Shown here piece by piece: positions 38,102 through 47,610 of a DNA stretch of 64,000 bases. The notes under the pieces were generated by a model, which saw only the letters and a list, made by a program, of their open reading frames with translations, did not search any database and had not been told where the DNA came from. Position 1 is the stretch's first letter, and each line of letters opens with the position of its first letter. The stretch comes from Curtobacterium sp. MCPF17_002 (GTDB lineage Bacteria; Actinomycetota; Actinomycetes; Actinomycetales; Microbacteriaceae): NCBI RefSeq assembly GCF_003234115.2, contig NZ_CP126251.1:3410001-3474000 (forward strand), written 5' to 3'. A program made the translations under genes and the position numbers.

Positions 38102-39409
38102 GTGTCCGACTCGTTGTCCATCACCGCAGCCACCGTCGACCCCGGGCTCCTCGACCTGCCGTGGGACCTGCCGCTCGCCGACTGGCCGGACGACACCATC
38201 GTCGCGCTGCCCAAGGGCATCTCGCGCCACCTGGTCCGGTTCGTGCACCTCAGCGGGTACGTCGCCGCCGTGAAGGAGACCGGCGAAGAGGTCGCCCGCT
38301 CCGAGTACGAGATGCTCCGCACACTGCAGCGGATGGACGTGCCGTGCGTCGACCCGGTCGCCGTCATCACCAACCGGATGAGCGCCGACGGCGAGCCGCT
38401 GCACCCCGTCCTCGTGACGCGGCACCTCCGCTTCTCACTGCCGTACCGGGCCCTGTACTCGCAGACCCTGCGTCCGGACACCGCCACGCGACTCGTCGAC
38501 GCCCTCGCGCTGCTGCTCGTCCGCCTGCACGTCATCGGCTTCTACTGGGGTGACGTCTCGCTGTCGAACACCCTGTTCCGTCGTGACGCCGGGGCCTTCG
38601 CCGCGTACCTCGTCGACGCCGAGACCGGCAAGCTCTACCCCGGTGGACTCTCGAACGGGCAGCGCGAGAACGACCTCGAGGTGGCACGGGTGAACATCGC
38701 CGGCGAGCTCCTCGACCTCGAAGCCGGCGGCCGCCTCGACGAGAACGCCGACGCGGTCGACGTCTCGAACCGGATCGTCGCGCAGTACCGGATCCTCTGG
38801 AAGGAGCTCACCGGCACCGAGCAGTTCGACATCAAGGAGCGCTGGCGCATCAATGACCGGGTCGAGCGGCTCAACGCGCTCGGGTTCGACATCGAGGAAC
38901 TGTCGATCCACACCACCGAAGGCGGTTCGCAGGTGCGGATCCAGCCCAAGGTCGTGGACGCCGGCCACCACCAGCGTCGGCTGCTGCGCCTCACCGGTCT
39001 CGACGCCGGCGAGAACCAGGCACGACGACTGCTCAACGACCTCGACGCGTACCGGGCGCGGAACGGCCGAGACCTCCTCGACGAGGAGATGGTCGCGCAC
39101 GAGTGGGTGTCGAAGGTGTTCGAGCCGGTCATCCGCTCGATCCCGCGCGACCTGCGGGGACGGCTCGAGCCGGCGGAGGTCTTCCACGAGCTCCTCGAAC
39201 ACCGCTGGTTCATGTCCCAGCAAGAGGAACGCTCGGTGTCGCTGCCCGAGGCCACGACCGCCTACATCAACGACGTGCTGCGCCACCGCCGTGACGAGCG
39301 GCTGCTCATCAACCCGCCGACGTCGTCGATGACGCTGCCGATCCCGGTCGTCGAGGACGGCGTCCCGGCTTCGCCCGACGACGTCGAGGACTGGCGCGCG
39401 AGCGTCTGA
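38102..39409 (+). CDS. DUF4032 protein with kinase-like features
   Basis: 435 aa. VAAVKETGEE (K58) and a following Glu, FYWGDVSLSN (150-156, like the kinase catalytic loop) and YLVDAETG (DFG-like) suggest a protein-kinase-like fold; DUF4032 covers this region and a C-terminal domain. GTG 38102 with AGAGGA about 8 nt upstream. It lies 88 bp after the sugar ATPase, an association common in Actinobacteria, but separated from it by a strong hairpin. Activity is inferred. Confidence 0.8.
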   Translation: MSDSLSITAATVDPGLLDLPWDLPLADWPDDTIVALPKGISRHLVRFVHLSGYVAAVKETGEEVARSEYEMLRTLQRMDVPCVDPVAVITNRMSADGEPLHPVLVTRHLRFSLPYRALYSQTLRPDTATRLVDALALLLVRLHVIGFYWGDVSLSNTLFRRDAGAFAAYLVDAETGKLYPGGLSNGQRENDLEVARVNIAGELLDLEAGGRLDENADAVDVSNRIVAQYRILWKELTGTEQFDIKERWRINDRVERLNALGFDIEELSIHTTEGGSQVRIQPKVVDAGHHQRRLLRLTGLDAGENQARRLLNDLDAYRARNGRDLLDEEMVAHEWVSKVFEPVIRSIPRDLRGRLEPAEVFHELLEHRWFMSQQEERSVSLPEATTAYINDVLRHRRDERLLINPPTSSMTLPIPVVEDGVPASPDDVEDWRASV

Positions 39410-39465
39410 CGCGCGCGCGCGCGGTGCCCGCGCCCGCGCTTCGTGAGCCCGCGCTTCGTGAGCCC

Positions 39466-39530
39466 GCGCTTCGTGAGCAGAAATGGTCGCCTTCCCGAGC
39501 GGGAGGCGACCATTTCTGCTCACGAAGTGC
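39466..39530. terminator. Long hairpin with repeated flank, convergent genes
   Basis: CTTCGTGAGCAGAAATGGTC (39469-39488) plus GCC pairs perfectly with 39505-39527, a 23-bp stem. CTTCGTGAGCCCGCG repeats in tandem on its left (about 39439-39468). Bidirectional terminator or dispersed repeat. Confidence 0.75.
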
Positions 39531-39565
39531 GAAGCACGTGACGCACGCGGGGCGTGCGGGTCGGT

Positions 39566-40576
39566 CTACGACGCGCGACGGCGCCGAGCGACCTCCCACA
39601 GGGTGACGCTCGCGGCGATGCCCGCGTTGAGGGACTCGGTCGCGCTCGAGATCGGGATCGACACGATCGCGTCGCAGGTCTCGGTGACGAGGCGCGACAG
39701 GCCCTTGCCCTCCGAGCCGACGACGATCACGATCGGACGGTCGGCGAGCTCGAGCCCGTCGAGCTCCACGTCGCCGTCGCCGTCGAGGCCCAGCACGAAG
39801 AGGCCCATCGACTTGAGGGACTTCAGCGTCTGCGTGAGGTTCGGTGCCATCGCGACGGGAGTACGCGCGGCCGCACCGGCAGAGGTCTTCCACGCGGACG
39901 CGGTCACGCCGACCGAGCGGCGCTGGGGCACGATGACCCCGTGGCCGCCGAAGGCCGCGGTGGAGCGGATGATCGCGCCGAGGTTCCGGGGGTCCGTGAT
40001 GCCGTCGAGCGCGACCACGAGCGGGACCTCGTCCTTCGCGAACGCCTGCTCGACGATGTCCTCGGCCACCGCGTACTGGTACGCCGGCACCTTGAGTGCG
40101 ACGCCCTGGTGCACGCTGTCGTGCCCGGTGATGCGGTCGAGCTCGGGACGCATGAGTTCGATGATCGGCACGCCGCGGTGGTTGGCGAGCGCCAGGATCT
40201 CCTTGACGCGGTCGTCCACCTCGATGCGCGACGCGATGTACAGCGTCGACGACGGGGTCTTCGTGCGGAGCGCCTCGAGCACCGAGTTGCGTCCGGTCAC
40301 GAGCTCGGAGTCGTCGGTCTTGCGTGTCGGCGGACGGCCGGTCCGCTGCCCCTGCGAGCTCGACGCACCGTGACGACCGCGGGCCGCCTCGAAGCGGTCC
40401 TTCGCGGCCTTGCGCTTGCCGGCCGGGTGGTACGGGCGGTCCTCGGCCTTGGGCGTGGGCTTCCGCCCTTCGAGCGCCTGCGCGCCCTGGCCGCCGGAAC
40501 CGACCTGCTTGTTGCCCTTGCGGCCGGAGCGGACGGCGCCGGGCCGACCCTTCTTGCTCCCCGAGACGTTCTTCAT
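39566..40576 (-). CDS. rlmB: 23S rRNA 2'-O-methyltransferase, RlmB type
   Basis: 336 aa. A basic linker (1-85), a substrate-binding domain (about 92-165) and a SPOUT fold with GITDPRNLGAIIRSTAAFG, VVGSEGKGL and IPISSATESLNAG. It methylates a guanosine ribose in 23S rRNA. GGAGAG lies 5 nt before ATG 40576. Follows cysS by 28 bp in a shared operon. TrmH-related tRNA methyltransferase is the less likely alternative. Confidence 0.9.
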   Translation of the reverse strand: MKNVSGSKKGRPGAVRSGRKGNKQVGSGGQGAQALEGRKPTPKAEDRPYHPAGKRKAAKDRFEAARGRHGASSSQGQRTGRPPTRKTDDSELVTGRNSVLEALRTKTPSSTLYIASRIEVDDRVKEILALANHRGVPIIELMRPELDRITGHDSVHQGVALKVPAYQYAVAEDIVEQAFAKDEVPLVVALDGITDPRNLGAIIRSTAAFGGHGVIVPQRRSVGVTASAWKTSAGAAARTPVAMAPNLTQTLKSLKSMGLFVLGLDGDGDVELDGLELADRPIVIVVGSEGKGLSRLVTETCDAIVSIPISSATESLNAGIAASVTLWEVARRRRAS

Positions 40577-40604
40577 TGCTCTCTCCTGTCCGGCACTGCC
40601 GTTG

Positions 40605-42014
40605 TCAGGCGATGCTCCAGCGTGTACCCGCTGCGGTGTCTTCGATGGTGATGCCCGCGGATGCGAGATCGTCCCGCACACGGTCCGCCGCGGCGAAGTC
40701 TCGTGCTGCCCTGGCGTCGGCGCGCTCCTGCACGAGGCGTTCGACGAGGGCTGCGAGTGGTGCGGCCGATGCGTCGTGGCCACCGCCAGACCAGTGGGCG
40801 GCTCGCGGGTCGATGCCGAGCACCTCGACCATCGCGGCCACCTGATGGTACGCGGTCCCGAGCGTTTCCGCATCGTCTGCGTCGAGCGCGGCGTTCCCGG
40901 CACGCACGGTGTCGTGCAGCACGGCGAGGGCCTGGGGCACCGAGAGGTCGTCGTCCATGGCGTCGGCGAAGGCCTCGGGCACCCCGGGGGCATCGGCGAG
41001 GTGGACCCCTTCGAGCCGGGTCGCGGCTCGTGACAGGAAGCCGTCGATGCGGTCCAGCGCTGCCTCGGCCTCGGCGAGGGAGCCGTCGTGGTGGTCGATC
41101 GTGGAGCGGTAGTGCGCGGCGCCGAGCGCGTAACGCACGACGATCGGACGCGCCGACCCGAGCATGTCCGCGGCGAAGACGGAGTTGCCGAGTGACTTCG
41201 ACATCTTCTGCCCCTCGACCGTGACGAGCCCGTTGTGCAGCCAGTACGACGCGAAGGGGTCACCAGCGGCGGTCGACTGCGCGAGCTCGTTCTCGTGGTG
41301 CGGGAACCGGAGGTCGAGTCCGCCGCCGTGGATGTCGAACGCCGGCCCGAGGTACCGGCGGGACATCGCGGAGCACTCGATGTGCCAGCCCGGACGACCG
41401 GGGCCCCAGGGCGAGTCCCAGTTCGCGGTCGACGGCTCGCCGGACTTCGCACCCTTCCAGAGCGCGAAGTCGCGGGGGTCGCGCTTGCCGCGGGGGTCGG
41501 CGTCGGCGGCCTCGACCATGTCCTCGCGACGCTGCCGGGTGAGCGCTCCGTAGGACGCCCAGCTGCCGGTGTCGAAGTAGACGTCGCCGGACCCGTCCGC
41601 CGCGGCGTAGGCGTGCCCGCGGTCGATGAGCCGGGCGATGATGTCGTGCATCTGCGGCACGCTCGCGGTCGCACGCGGCTCGTACGTCGGGGGCAGGATG
41701 CCGAGGGCGTTGTACCCGGCGGTGAACTCGAGCTCGACGCGGTACGCCCTGGCGAACCACTCCTCGTCGGTGCCCGCGGCGAGGTCGAGCACCTTGTCGT
41801 CGATGTCCGTGACGTTCCGCACCAGGGTCACGCGCAGCCCGCGGTGGGTCAGCCAGCGGCGCCAGATGTCGTAGACCAGCGCCGAACGGAGGTGTCCGAT
41901 GTGCGGCGACGACTGCACGGTCGGACCGCAGACGTACATGCTCACGTGTCCGTCGACCAGCGGGACGAGGTCGACGACGGCTGCGGCGCGGGAGTCGTAG
42001 AGGCGAACGGTCAC
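40605..42014 (-). CDS. cysS: Cysteinyl-tRNA synthetase
   Basis: 469 aa. [15 protein letters not shown] (HIGH 38-41) and KMSKSLGN are the class I signatures; the length and the C-terminal DALR-like domain separate it from mycothiol ligase MshC (about 410 aa). Charges tRNA-Cys. Lies 40 bp past ispDF; the cluster carD-ispDF-cysS-rlmB is standard for the order. Confidence 0.95.
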   Translation of the reverse strand: MTVRLYDSRAAAVVDLVPLVDGHVSMYVCGPTVQSSPHIGHLRSALVYDIWRRWLTHRGLRVTLVRNVTDIDDKVLDLAAGTDEEWFARAYRVELEFTAGYNALGILPPTYEPRATASVPQMHDIIARLIDRGHAYAAADGSGDVYFDTGSWASYGALTRQRREDMVEAADADPRGKRDPRDFALWKGAKSGEPSTANWDSPWGPGRPGWHIECSAMSRRYLGPAFDIHGGGLDLRFPHHENELAQSTAAGDPFASYWLHNGLVTVEGQKMSKSLGNSVFAADMLGSARPIVVRYALGAAHYRSTIDHHDGSLAEAEAALDRIDGFLSRAATRLEGVHLADAPGVPEAFADAMDDDLSVPQALAVLHDTVRAGNAALDADDAETLGTAYHQVAAMVEVLGIDPRAAHWSGGGHDASAAPLAALVERLVQERADARAARDFAAADRVRDDLASAGITIEDTAAGTRWSIA

Positions 42015-42054
42015 ACCGCAAGCCTAGGACGTCGCGCCGCTCGGGTGACGGACG

Positions 42055-43308
42055 TCAGACGGGTCGGACGACCGCCGTCGCGATCGCCGCGAGCCCGTCG
42101 CCCCGGCCGGTGAACCCGAGGCCGTCCGTCGTGGTGCCGGACACCGCCACCGGCGCGCCGACGACCGCGGCCAGAGCGTCCTGCATCTCGGTGCGCCGTG
42201 CACCGATGCGGGGTCGGTTCCCGATGACCTGCACGGTCACCGACGACGGCGCGAGTCCCGCTTCGGCCAGCAGTGCGACGGCCCCCCGGAGGAACACGTC
42301 ACCCGTGGCGCCGGCGTACGCGGGATCGGAGGTGCCGAACCGGCCGCCGATGTCGCCGAGTGCGCCGGCGGAGAGCAGGGCGTCGCACACCGCGTGCGCG
42401 ACAGCGTCCCCGTCGCTGTGCCCGGACAGGCCGGGCTCGCCCGGGAAGTCGAGCAGCCCCACCCGGCAGGGCGAGGCGACGTCGAACGCGTGCACGTCCA
42501 CGCCGAGCCCGAACCGCAGGCCCCCGTCCGCGCCGGGCGCCGGCACGCCGCCGTCCGCGCCGGGCGCAGGCACGCCCCCGTCCGTGCCGCCGCGCGACCG
42601 CACGATCGACTCCGCCCGCCCCAGGTCCCACGGCGTGGTGATCTTGAACGCATCGGCGTCGCCCGGGACGGACCGCACCGTGCCACCGGCGGCCTGGAAC
42701 ACCCCGGCGTCGTCGGTCTCGGCCTGCTCGGACACCTCGTACGCACGCCGCAGCGCAGCGAGCGGGAACCCCTGCGGCGTCTGCACCCCGACGAGGGCCG
42801 CACGGTCCACCGTCTCGACGACGACGTCCCCCTCGACGCGCTTGATCGTGTCGGTCACGGGCAGCGCGGGCACGAACCCGGCACCGTCACCGTCGGCCAC
42901 CGCGTCGAACACCCGGGAGAACTGCGCAGCGGGCGTGAGGCACCGCGCCGCGTCGTGCACCAGCACCGCGGTGACGGAGTCCGGCAGGACGGCCAGGCCG
43001 GCCTCGACCGACCCGTGGCGATCCGCGCCTCCGGGGACGACGGCCGTGTACGCGACCGCAGCACCCGCGACGGACGCGACCAGCGCACGACACTCGTCCA
43101 CCAGGGACGCGGGGGCGACCACGACGACCAGCGTCGGGGCCGGGAGCGTGAAGAGGGGCTCGAGCGCACGCGCGAGCATGAGCGAGCCCGCGACCGGCAC
43201 GAACGCCTTCGCGGTGCCGATCCCGAGCCGTGTGCCGGAACCGGCCGCAACGACGACGACCGCACGGTCCACCCCGGAGGGGAACCGTGCGGTCGTCGTG
43301 TCTGCCAC
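42055..43308 (-). CDS. ispDF: Bifunctional IspD/IspF, isoprenoid synthesis
   Basis: 417 aa fusion. IspD (about 14-235) has [13 protein letters not shown] and HDAARCLTP; a linker (about 237-258) has a 9-residue tandem duplication GVPAPGADG; IspF (about 259-417) has [19 protein letters not shown] and IGNRPRIG. It makes CDP-ME and then the cyclodiphosphate in the MEP pathway. GTG 43308. A strong hairpin begins 6 nt downstream of the start codon. Confidence 0.95.
   Translation of the reverse strand: MADTTTARFPSGVDRAVVVVAAGSGTRLGIGTAKAFVPVAGSLMLARALEPLFTLPAPTLVVVVAPASLVDECRALVASVAGAAVAYTAVVPGGADRHGSVEAGLAVLPDSVTAVLVHDAARCLTPAAQFSRVFDAVADGDGAGFVPALPVTDTIKRVEGDVVVETVDRAALVGVQTPQGFPLAALRRAYEVSEQAETDDAGVFQAAGGTVRSVPGDADAFKITTPWDLGRAESIVRSRGGTDGGVPAPGADGGVPAPGADGGLRFGLGVDVHAFDVASPCRVGLLDFPGEPGLSGHSDGDAVAHAVCDALLSAGALGDIGGRFGTSDPAYAGATGDVFLRGAVALLAEAGLAPSSVTVQVIGNRPRIGARRTEMQDALAAVVGAPVAVSGTTTDGLGFTGRGDGLAAIATAVVRPV
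43253..43299 (-). other. Strong hairpin just inside ispDF
   Basis: A 16-bp stem (43253-43268 with 43284-43299) enclosing CCCC/GGGG pairs, 6 nt downstream of the GTG. Encodes [16 protein letters not shown]. May slow initiation. Confidence 0.65.
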
Positions 43309-43359
43309 GCTCAGTGCTGCAGCGGGCTCAGGGTCCAGCGGGCTCAGGGTTCAGCCAGC

Positions 43360-43842
43360 TCAGGAGGCCAAGACCTCGTCGAGGACGGTCGATGCCTTGT
43401 CCTCGTCCGTCTTCTCGGCCAGCGCGAGTTCGGAGATGAGGATCTGCCGCGCCTTGGCGAGCATCCGCTTCTCCCCCGCGGACAGGCCGCGGTCCTGATC
43501 GCGCCGCCAGAGGTCGCGGACGACCTCGGATACCTTGATGACGTCACCGGAAGCGAGCTTCTCGAGGTTCGCCTTGTACCGACGCGACCAGTTCGTGGGC
43601 TCCTCGGTGAAGGGGGCCCGCAGGACCTCGAACACCTTGTCGAGCCCTTCCTTGCCGATCACGTCGCGGACTCCGACCAGGTCGACGTTGTCCGCCGGCA
43701 CCTCGATCGTCAGGTCACCCTGGGTGACCCGCAACTTCAGGTAGACCTTTTCCTCGCCCTTGATGACGCGCGTCTTCACTTCAGAGATGGTTGCCGCCCC
43801 GTGATGGGGGTAGACCACGGTCTCGCCGACCTCGAATTGCAT
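43360..43842 (-). CDS. carD: CarD-type RNA polymerase-binding regulator
   Basis: 160 aa. An N-terminal Tudor-like RNAP-binding domain ([19 protein letters not shown]) and a C-terminal helical DNA-binding domain with the conserved [13 protein letters not shown]. CarD stabilises open complexes at rRNA and other promoters. CGGAG about 10 nt before ATG. Upstream of ispDF by 51 bp, containing a CAGCGGGCTCAGGGT direct repeat (43320-43351). Confidence 0.93.
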   Translation of the reverse strand: MQFEVGETVVYPHHGAATISEVKTRVIKGEEKVYLKLRVTQGDLTIEVPADNVDLVGVRDVIGKEGLDKVFEVLRAPFTEEPTNWSRRYKANLEKLASGDVIKVSEVVRDLWRRDQDRGLSAGEKRMLAKARQILISELALAEKTDEDKASTVLDEVLAS

Positions 43843-43868
43843 GTATCAGGCTCCGTTCCGAGACACCC

Positions 43869-43874
43869 AGTTTA
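43869..43874 (-). promoter_or_regulatory. -10 (TAAACT) of carD
   Basis: TAAACT (43874-43869) with TTACCC about 15 bp upstream. Predicted start near 43862 leaves a 20-nt leader. Confidence 0.5.
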
Positions 43875-43930
43875 CCACAAGCGGAATTGGGGTAAGGGGC
43901 ACCTAACCACGACGGCTCCCAGGTGCTCGC

Positions 43931-43936
43931 TAGGAT
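43931..43936 (+). promoter_or_regulatory. -10 (TAGGAT) of the lipoprotein gene
   Basis: TAGGAT with a start near 43943, leaving about 44 nt of leader containing GGAGGAA. Confidence 0.5.
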
Positions 43937-43986
43937 GGTGGAGTTCGGACCATCCGGTCCACATCGTGATCTTCCGGAGGAATCTC

Positions 43987-44646
43987 TTGCGAGCTCGGGT
44001 ACTCGTGTCCGTCGCCGTTGCGGCAACCATCGCGCTCGGCGCCACCGGGTGCGAGTTCATGTCGCCCGCCCAGACCACGGAGATCAAGCAGATCACCGAC
44101 GGCGTGGACGTCTCGACGGGCAAGATCGCCGTCCGCAACGCGCTGCTCATCTCGGACGACGGGGACAGCGCGCGCTTCATCGGCACCCTCGTGAACACCG
44201 CCGAGAAGGACGACATCACCGTCTCGATCGAGGTCGGTGGCGCCACCCAGACCGTCGAGGTCCCGGCGAACACGCACGTCGACCTCGCGATGTCCTCCGA
44301 CGTCTCCGCCGAGGGCGCGACCGAGGACCAGGGCTCGACCACGCAGGGCACCGAGGCCGGCACGGGCACCGACGTCGTCTTCGACAACGCGGACGCCAAG
44401 CCCGGTTCGCTCGTCAAGGTGTACTTCTCGTACTCCGGCGCCGAGGGCGTCTCCGCCAGCGTTCCGGTGCTCACCAGCGCGCAGGAGGAGTACCAGACCC
44501 TCGCGCCGACGCCGACCCCGACCAGCACCTCGACCTCGCCGTCGAACAGCGGCACGCAGCCGACCGGTGACGCGACCGCCCCGGGCACGCAGCCCGGCGA
44601 CTCGCAGACCGACTCGTCCAGCGGCGACGAGGGAACGAACGGCTAG
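43987..44646 (+). CDS. Secreted lipoprotein of unknown function
   Basis: 219 aa. TTG start 43987 preceded by GGAGGAA at 6-nt spacing. A short signal peptide ends in a lipobox-like GATGC (Cys22). The mature domain (about 25-170) is beta-rich, and the tail (about 175-219) is Thr/Ser/Pro-rich. It lies next to carD in Microbacteriaceae, where it is sometimes called a DNA modification methylase; no such motif is visible. Function unknown. Confidence 0.75.
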   Translation: MRARVLVSVAVAATIALGATGCEFMSPAQTTEIKQITDGVDVSTGKIAVRNALLISDDGDSARFIGTLVNTAEKDDITVSIEVGGATQTVEVPANTHVDLAMSSDVSAEGATEDQGSTTQGTEAGTGTDVVFDNADAKPGSLVKVYFSYSGAEGVSASVPVLTSAQEEYQTLAPTPTPTSTSTSPSNSGTQPTGDATAPGTQPGDSQTDSSSGDEGTNG

Positions 44647-44690
44647 TCGACACCGCGCTGGTCGACACCGCGCGAGTCGACACCGACGCA
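44646..44690. repeat. 15-bp tandem repeat, three copies
   Basis: Units at 44646, 44661 and 44676 begin GTCGACACCG. Between the lipoprotein stop and the hairpin. Confidence 0.7.
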
Positions 44691-44748
44691 ACGCACTGGA
44701 GGCCCGGTGCAGGTCCACGGGACCTGCACCGGGCCTCCAGTCGGTTGC
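44688..44748. terminator. Family A hairpin between convergent genes
   Basis: ACTGGAGGCCCGGTGCAGGT (44695-44714) and CC pair with 44720-44741; GCAAC/GTTGC extend it. Core variant GGAGGCCCGG. Confidence 0.8.
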
Positions 44749-44808
44749 GTCCAGGGCCGCGCCTGCGGGACGGGACACCGCGCGTCCGCCAGGCGCGACG
44801 CCGGGCGC

Positions 44809-45489
44809 TCAGCCCTCGATGCGGTAGCCGAGCCCCCGGACGGTCACCAGGATCTCCGGGGCGCTCGGCACGCGCTCGATCTTCGAGCGGATGCGCTTGA
44901 TGTGCACGTCGAGGGTCTTCGTGTCGCCGAAGTAGTCCGACCCCCAGACCCGGTCGATGAGCTGCCCACGGGTGAGCACGCGTCCGGCGTTCCGGAGCAG
45001 CAGCTCGAGGAGCTCGAACTCCTTGAGGGGCATCGGTGTCTCCGAGCCGTCCACGGCCACGGTGTGGCGCTCGACGTCCATCCGGATCCCGCCGACCTGC
45101 AGGATGCCGCTGTCCGCCGGGTCGTCCTCGGTGCGGCGGCGGAGCACGGCACGGATGCGGGCGAGGAGTTCCCGCGTGGAGTACGGCTTCGTCACGTAGT
45201 CGTCGGCGCCGAGCTCGAGCCCGACGACGATGTCCACCTCGGAGTCCTTCGCCGTCAGCATGATGATCGGGATGTTCGACCGGGTGCGGATCTGTCGGCA
45301 CACCTCGGTGCCGGAGAGCCCCGGCAGCATGAGGTCGAGGAGCACCAGGTCGGGGTTCTCCGCGTCGAACTTCGACAGCGCGGTCACGCCGTCCGCAGCG
45401 ACGGAGGTCTCGTACCCCTCGCGCTGCAGCAGGAACTCCAGGGGCTCGCTCAGGGCCGGCTCGTCGTCGACGATGAGGATCTTGGTCAC
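44809..45489 (-). CDS. regX3: Response regulator RegX3
   Basis: 226 aa, OmpR family. Acid pair DD, Asp in VLLDLMLPG (52) and Lys in DDYVTKPY, with a winged helix (MPLKEFELLELLLRN; TLDVHIKRIRSKIE). Controls phosphate-starvation genes with SenX3. GTG 45489 overlaps the end of senX3 by 4 bp (GTGA), so translation is coupled. Confidence 0.93.
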   Translation of the reverse strand: MTKILIVDDEPALSEPLEFLLQREGYETSVAADGVTALSKFDAENPDLVLLDLMLPGLSGTEVCRQIRTRSNIPIIMLTAKDSEVDIVVGLELGADDYVTKPYSTRELLARIRAVLRRRTEDDPADSGILQVGGIRMDVERHTVAVDGSETPMPLKEFELLELLLRNAGRVLTRGQLIDRVWGSDYFGDTKTLDVHIKRIRSKIERVPSAPEILVTVRGLGYRIEG

Positions 45490-46652
45490 GATTGCTGCTC
45501 TTCCAGTTGCTCTTCGAGTGCGGTGGTCAGTTCGGTGTCCGCCTCGGGGAGACGGATGGTGAAGGTCGAGCCCTTCCCGGGCTGCGACCAGACGCGGACG
45601 TCGCCGCCGTGGTTGTTCACCACGTGCTTCACGATCGCGAGTCCCAGGCCGGTGCCGCCGGTGGCCCGGGACCGAGCGGGGTCGACGCGGTAGAAGCGTT
45701 CGAACACCCGGTCGAGGTCCGCCTCGGGGATGCCGACGCCCTGGTCGGTCACGGCGATCTCGACGAAGCCCTTGGACGAGCGGACCCCGACGCCGACGCG
45801 GGTGTGGTCCGGGGAGTACTTGACGGCGTTCGCGATGAGGTTCGACACCGCGATCTGCAGGAGCCCCGGGTCGCCCATCACCCGGAGCTTCGACTTCTTC
45901 GCGCGGACCAGTTCGATGTCTCGAGCGCGGGCGACGATCTCGTTCGTGTCGACGGCTGCCTGCACGATGCGGTCGATCGAGGTCTCCTCGCTGTTCTCCA
46001 GCGTGTCGACGGACTGCAGCCGGGAGAGTTCGATGATGTCCTTCGTCAGGGCAGCCAGCCGCTCGGACTCGGTGACGAGCTGCGCGGCGAACTTCCGGAC
46101 GTGCTGCGGCTCGTCCGCGGCGGCGACGAGGGTCTCGGAGAGGAGCCCGATGGCTCCGATCGGGGTCCGCAGCTCGTGGGAGATGTTCGCCACGAAGTCG
46201 CGCCGGACCTCGTCGATGCGCCGGCTCTCGGTGAGGTCGTCCGCGGTGACGAGGACGTAGCGGTTGCCGAGCTGCGCAGCGCGGAAGCTGAGGTAGCCGA
46301 TGAGTTCGCCGCGACGGCCACGGGGCAGTTCGAGGTCCTCTGACCCCATCTCCCCGCTCCGCCGCACCCGGTCCACGAGGTCGGCGAGCTCCTGGTGCAC
46401 GAGCTTCCGCCGCACCACCAGGCCGACCGTGAGCGCCTGCGGCGACGCGGCGACGACGGTGTTCGACGGGTCGACCACCACGGCCGGGTTGTGCATCGTG
46501 GCGATGACCGCGGCAACGCCGTCCGGAAGGGTGCGTTCCGCCACGTCGGCGGCACGGGCCGTGCGCTCGGCGGTGATGATCAGCACCACGACGCCCGCGC
46601 CGAAGACCCCGCCGAGGAGCATCGACAGTGGCACGAGCCACGCGTTGTCCAT
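45486..46652 (-). CDS. senX3: Sensor histidine kinase SenX3
   Basis: 388 aa from ATG 46652. One N-terminal membrane helix (about 5-27), a PAS-like domain (about 45-145), phospho-His in NISHELRTPIG, N-box NLIANAVKY and G-boxes. It senses Pst/PhoU phosphate status. ATG is 6 nt after TACACT (46664-46659) and has no Shine-Dalgarno, so it is probably leaderless. The frame continues upstream without a start signal. Confidence 0.93.
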   Translation of the reverse strand: MDNAWLVPLSMLLGGVFGAGVVVLIITAERTARAADVAERTLPDGVAAVIATMHNPAVVVDPSNTVVAASPQALTVGLVVRRKLVHQELADLVDRVRRSGEMGSEDLELPRGRRGELIGYLSFRAAQLGNRYVLVTADDLTESRRIDEVRRDFVANISHELRTPIGAIGLLSETLVAAADEPQHVRKFAAQLVTESERLAALTKDIIELSRLQSVDTLENSEETSIDRIVQAAVDTNEIVARARDIELVRAKKSKLRVMGDPGLLQIAVSNLIANAVKYSPDHTRVGVGVRSSKGFVEIAVTDQGVGIPEADLDRVFERFYRVDPARSRATGGTGLGLAIVKHVVNNHGGDVRVWSQPGKGSTFTIRLPEADTELTTALEEQLEEQQS

Positions 46653-46658
46653 GCCGTC

Positions 46659-46664
46659 AGTGTA
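46659..46664 (-). promoter_or_regulatory. -10 (TACACT) of senX3
   Basis: TACACT ends 6 nt before the ATG, so the message is probably leaderless. Confidence 0.6.
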
Positions 46665-46680
46665 GGGATGGTCACGCGGG

Positions 46681-46767
46681 GTTCGAGGCCCGTTCACCCC
46701 CGTTCGCGGCGGTTCGGGCTCCGGATCGCGAAGCGTTCAGCCGCACGTCACCGTTCGTTCACCTGGG
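46681..46767. promoter_or_regulatory. PHO-box-like direct repeats between senX3 and phoU
   Basis: GTTC-led repeats at 46681, 46692 (GTTCACC), 46702 and 46712, and at 46735 (GTTCAGC), 46747 (GTCACC) and 46757 (GTTCACC). Spacings of 10-12 bp match PHO-box arrays. Confidence 0.65.
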
Positions 46768-46808
46768 CTGACGACACTCGACCGGTACGCAGAGAGAGGT
46801 ACTCCCCC

Positions 46809-47477
46809 ATGCGCGAAGTCTTCCAGCAGGAACTCCAGGACGTCCAGGAGCGACTGACCGAGATCGCCGGGCTCGTCGAGTCCGCCATCACCCGTGCCAC
46901 CCAGGCCTTCAGCGACTCCGACGTCGCCCTCGCCGAGGAGGTGATCGCCGACGACGCCAAGATCGACGCGGCCGCGAACAGCCTCGACGAGATCGCGATC
47001 GACATCCTGGCGCGCCAGGCTCCCGTCGCCCGCGACCTCCGGGTCGTCGTCACCGCCCTCCGCGTGAGCTCCTCGCTCGAGCGCATGGGCGACATGGCCG
47101 AGCACATCGCGCAGCTCGCCCGCCAGCGCTTCCCCGAGAAGGTCGTGCCGAAGGGCCTCCGCGGGACGTTCAAGCAGATGGGCGCGCACGACGTCGCGAT
47201 GTCCCAGAAGCTCACGCGCCTGCTCGCCACCGAGGACATCGCCCTCTCCGCGGAGATCCGCGACGAGGACGACGCCGTCGACGAGCTGCACGCGAGCGTG
47301 TTCGACTTCGTGCTCGGCGAGACGTGGAAGGGCAACCCGATCGACACCGTCGACGCGACCCTCGCCTCCCGCTACCACGAGCGCTTCGCCGACCACGCGG
47401 TCTCGATCGCGAAGAAGGTCGAGTACCTCGCCACGGGTGACTGGACCGGCGCGTCCACCTCGACCGCGGCCGTCTGA
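46809..47477 (+). CDS. phoU: Phosphate-signalling protein PhoU
   Basis: 222 aa of two PhoU three-helix repeats. MREVFQQELQDVQERL, DDAKIDAAANSLDEIAIDILARQAP and LERMGDMAEHIAQLA with E/D metal-binding positions. It restrains SenX3 when phosphate is plentiful. GAGAGAGG precedes the ATG; the frame is open further upstream. A long hairpin follows the stop. Confidence 0.93.
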   Translation: MREVFQQELQDVQERLTEIAGLVESAITRATQAFSDSDVALAEEVIADDAKIDAAANSLDEIAIDILARQAPVARDLRVVVTALRVSSSLERMGDMAEHIAQLARQRFPEKVVPKGLRGTFKQMGAHDVAMSQKLTRLLATEDIALSAEIRDEDDAVDELHASVFDFVLGETWKGNPIDTVDATLASRYHERFADHAVSIAKKVEYLATGDWTGASTSTAAV

Positions 47478-47498
47478 CACCGGGCTCGGATCGAGCCC

Positions 47499-47558
47499 GC
47501 ACAACCAAAGTCTCCTCGCGCCACGGATCGCCGTGGTTCGGGGAGACTTTCGTTGTGC
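47499..47558. terminator. Long hairpin after phoU
   Basis: GCACAACCAAAGTCTCC and its near-complement (one mismatch) flank an inner CCACGG/CCGTGG stem. Two-tier cruciform-like structure with AAAG/CTTT. Confidence 0.7.
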
Positions 47559-47610
47559 GCAGCGCGGCCGCGCGGCACTTCGCGCCGGTGACGTCTGCGA
47601 GGATCGTGGA

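Noticed and set aside
40605..42014. Mycothiol ligase MshC instead of CysS
   Set aside because: Length (469 aa), C-terminal domain and position in the carD-ispDF-cysS-rlmB cluster support CysS.
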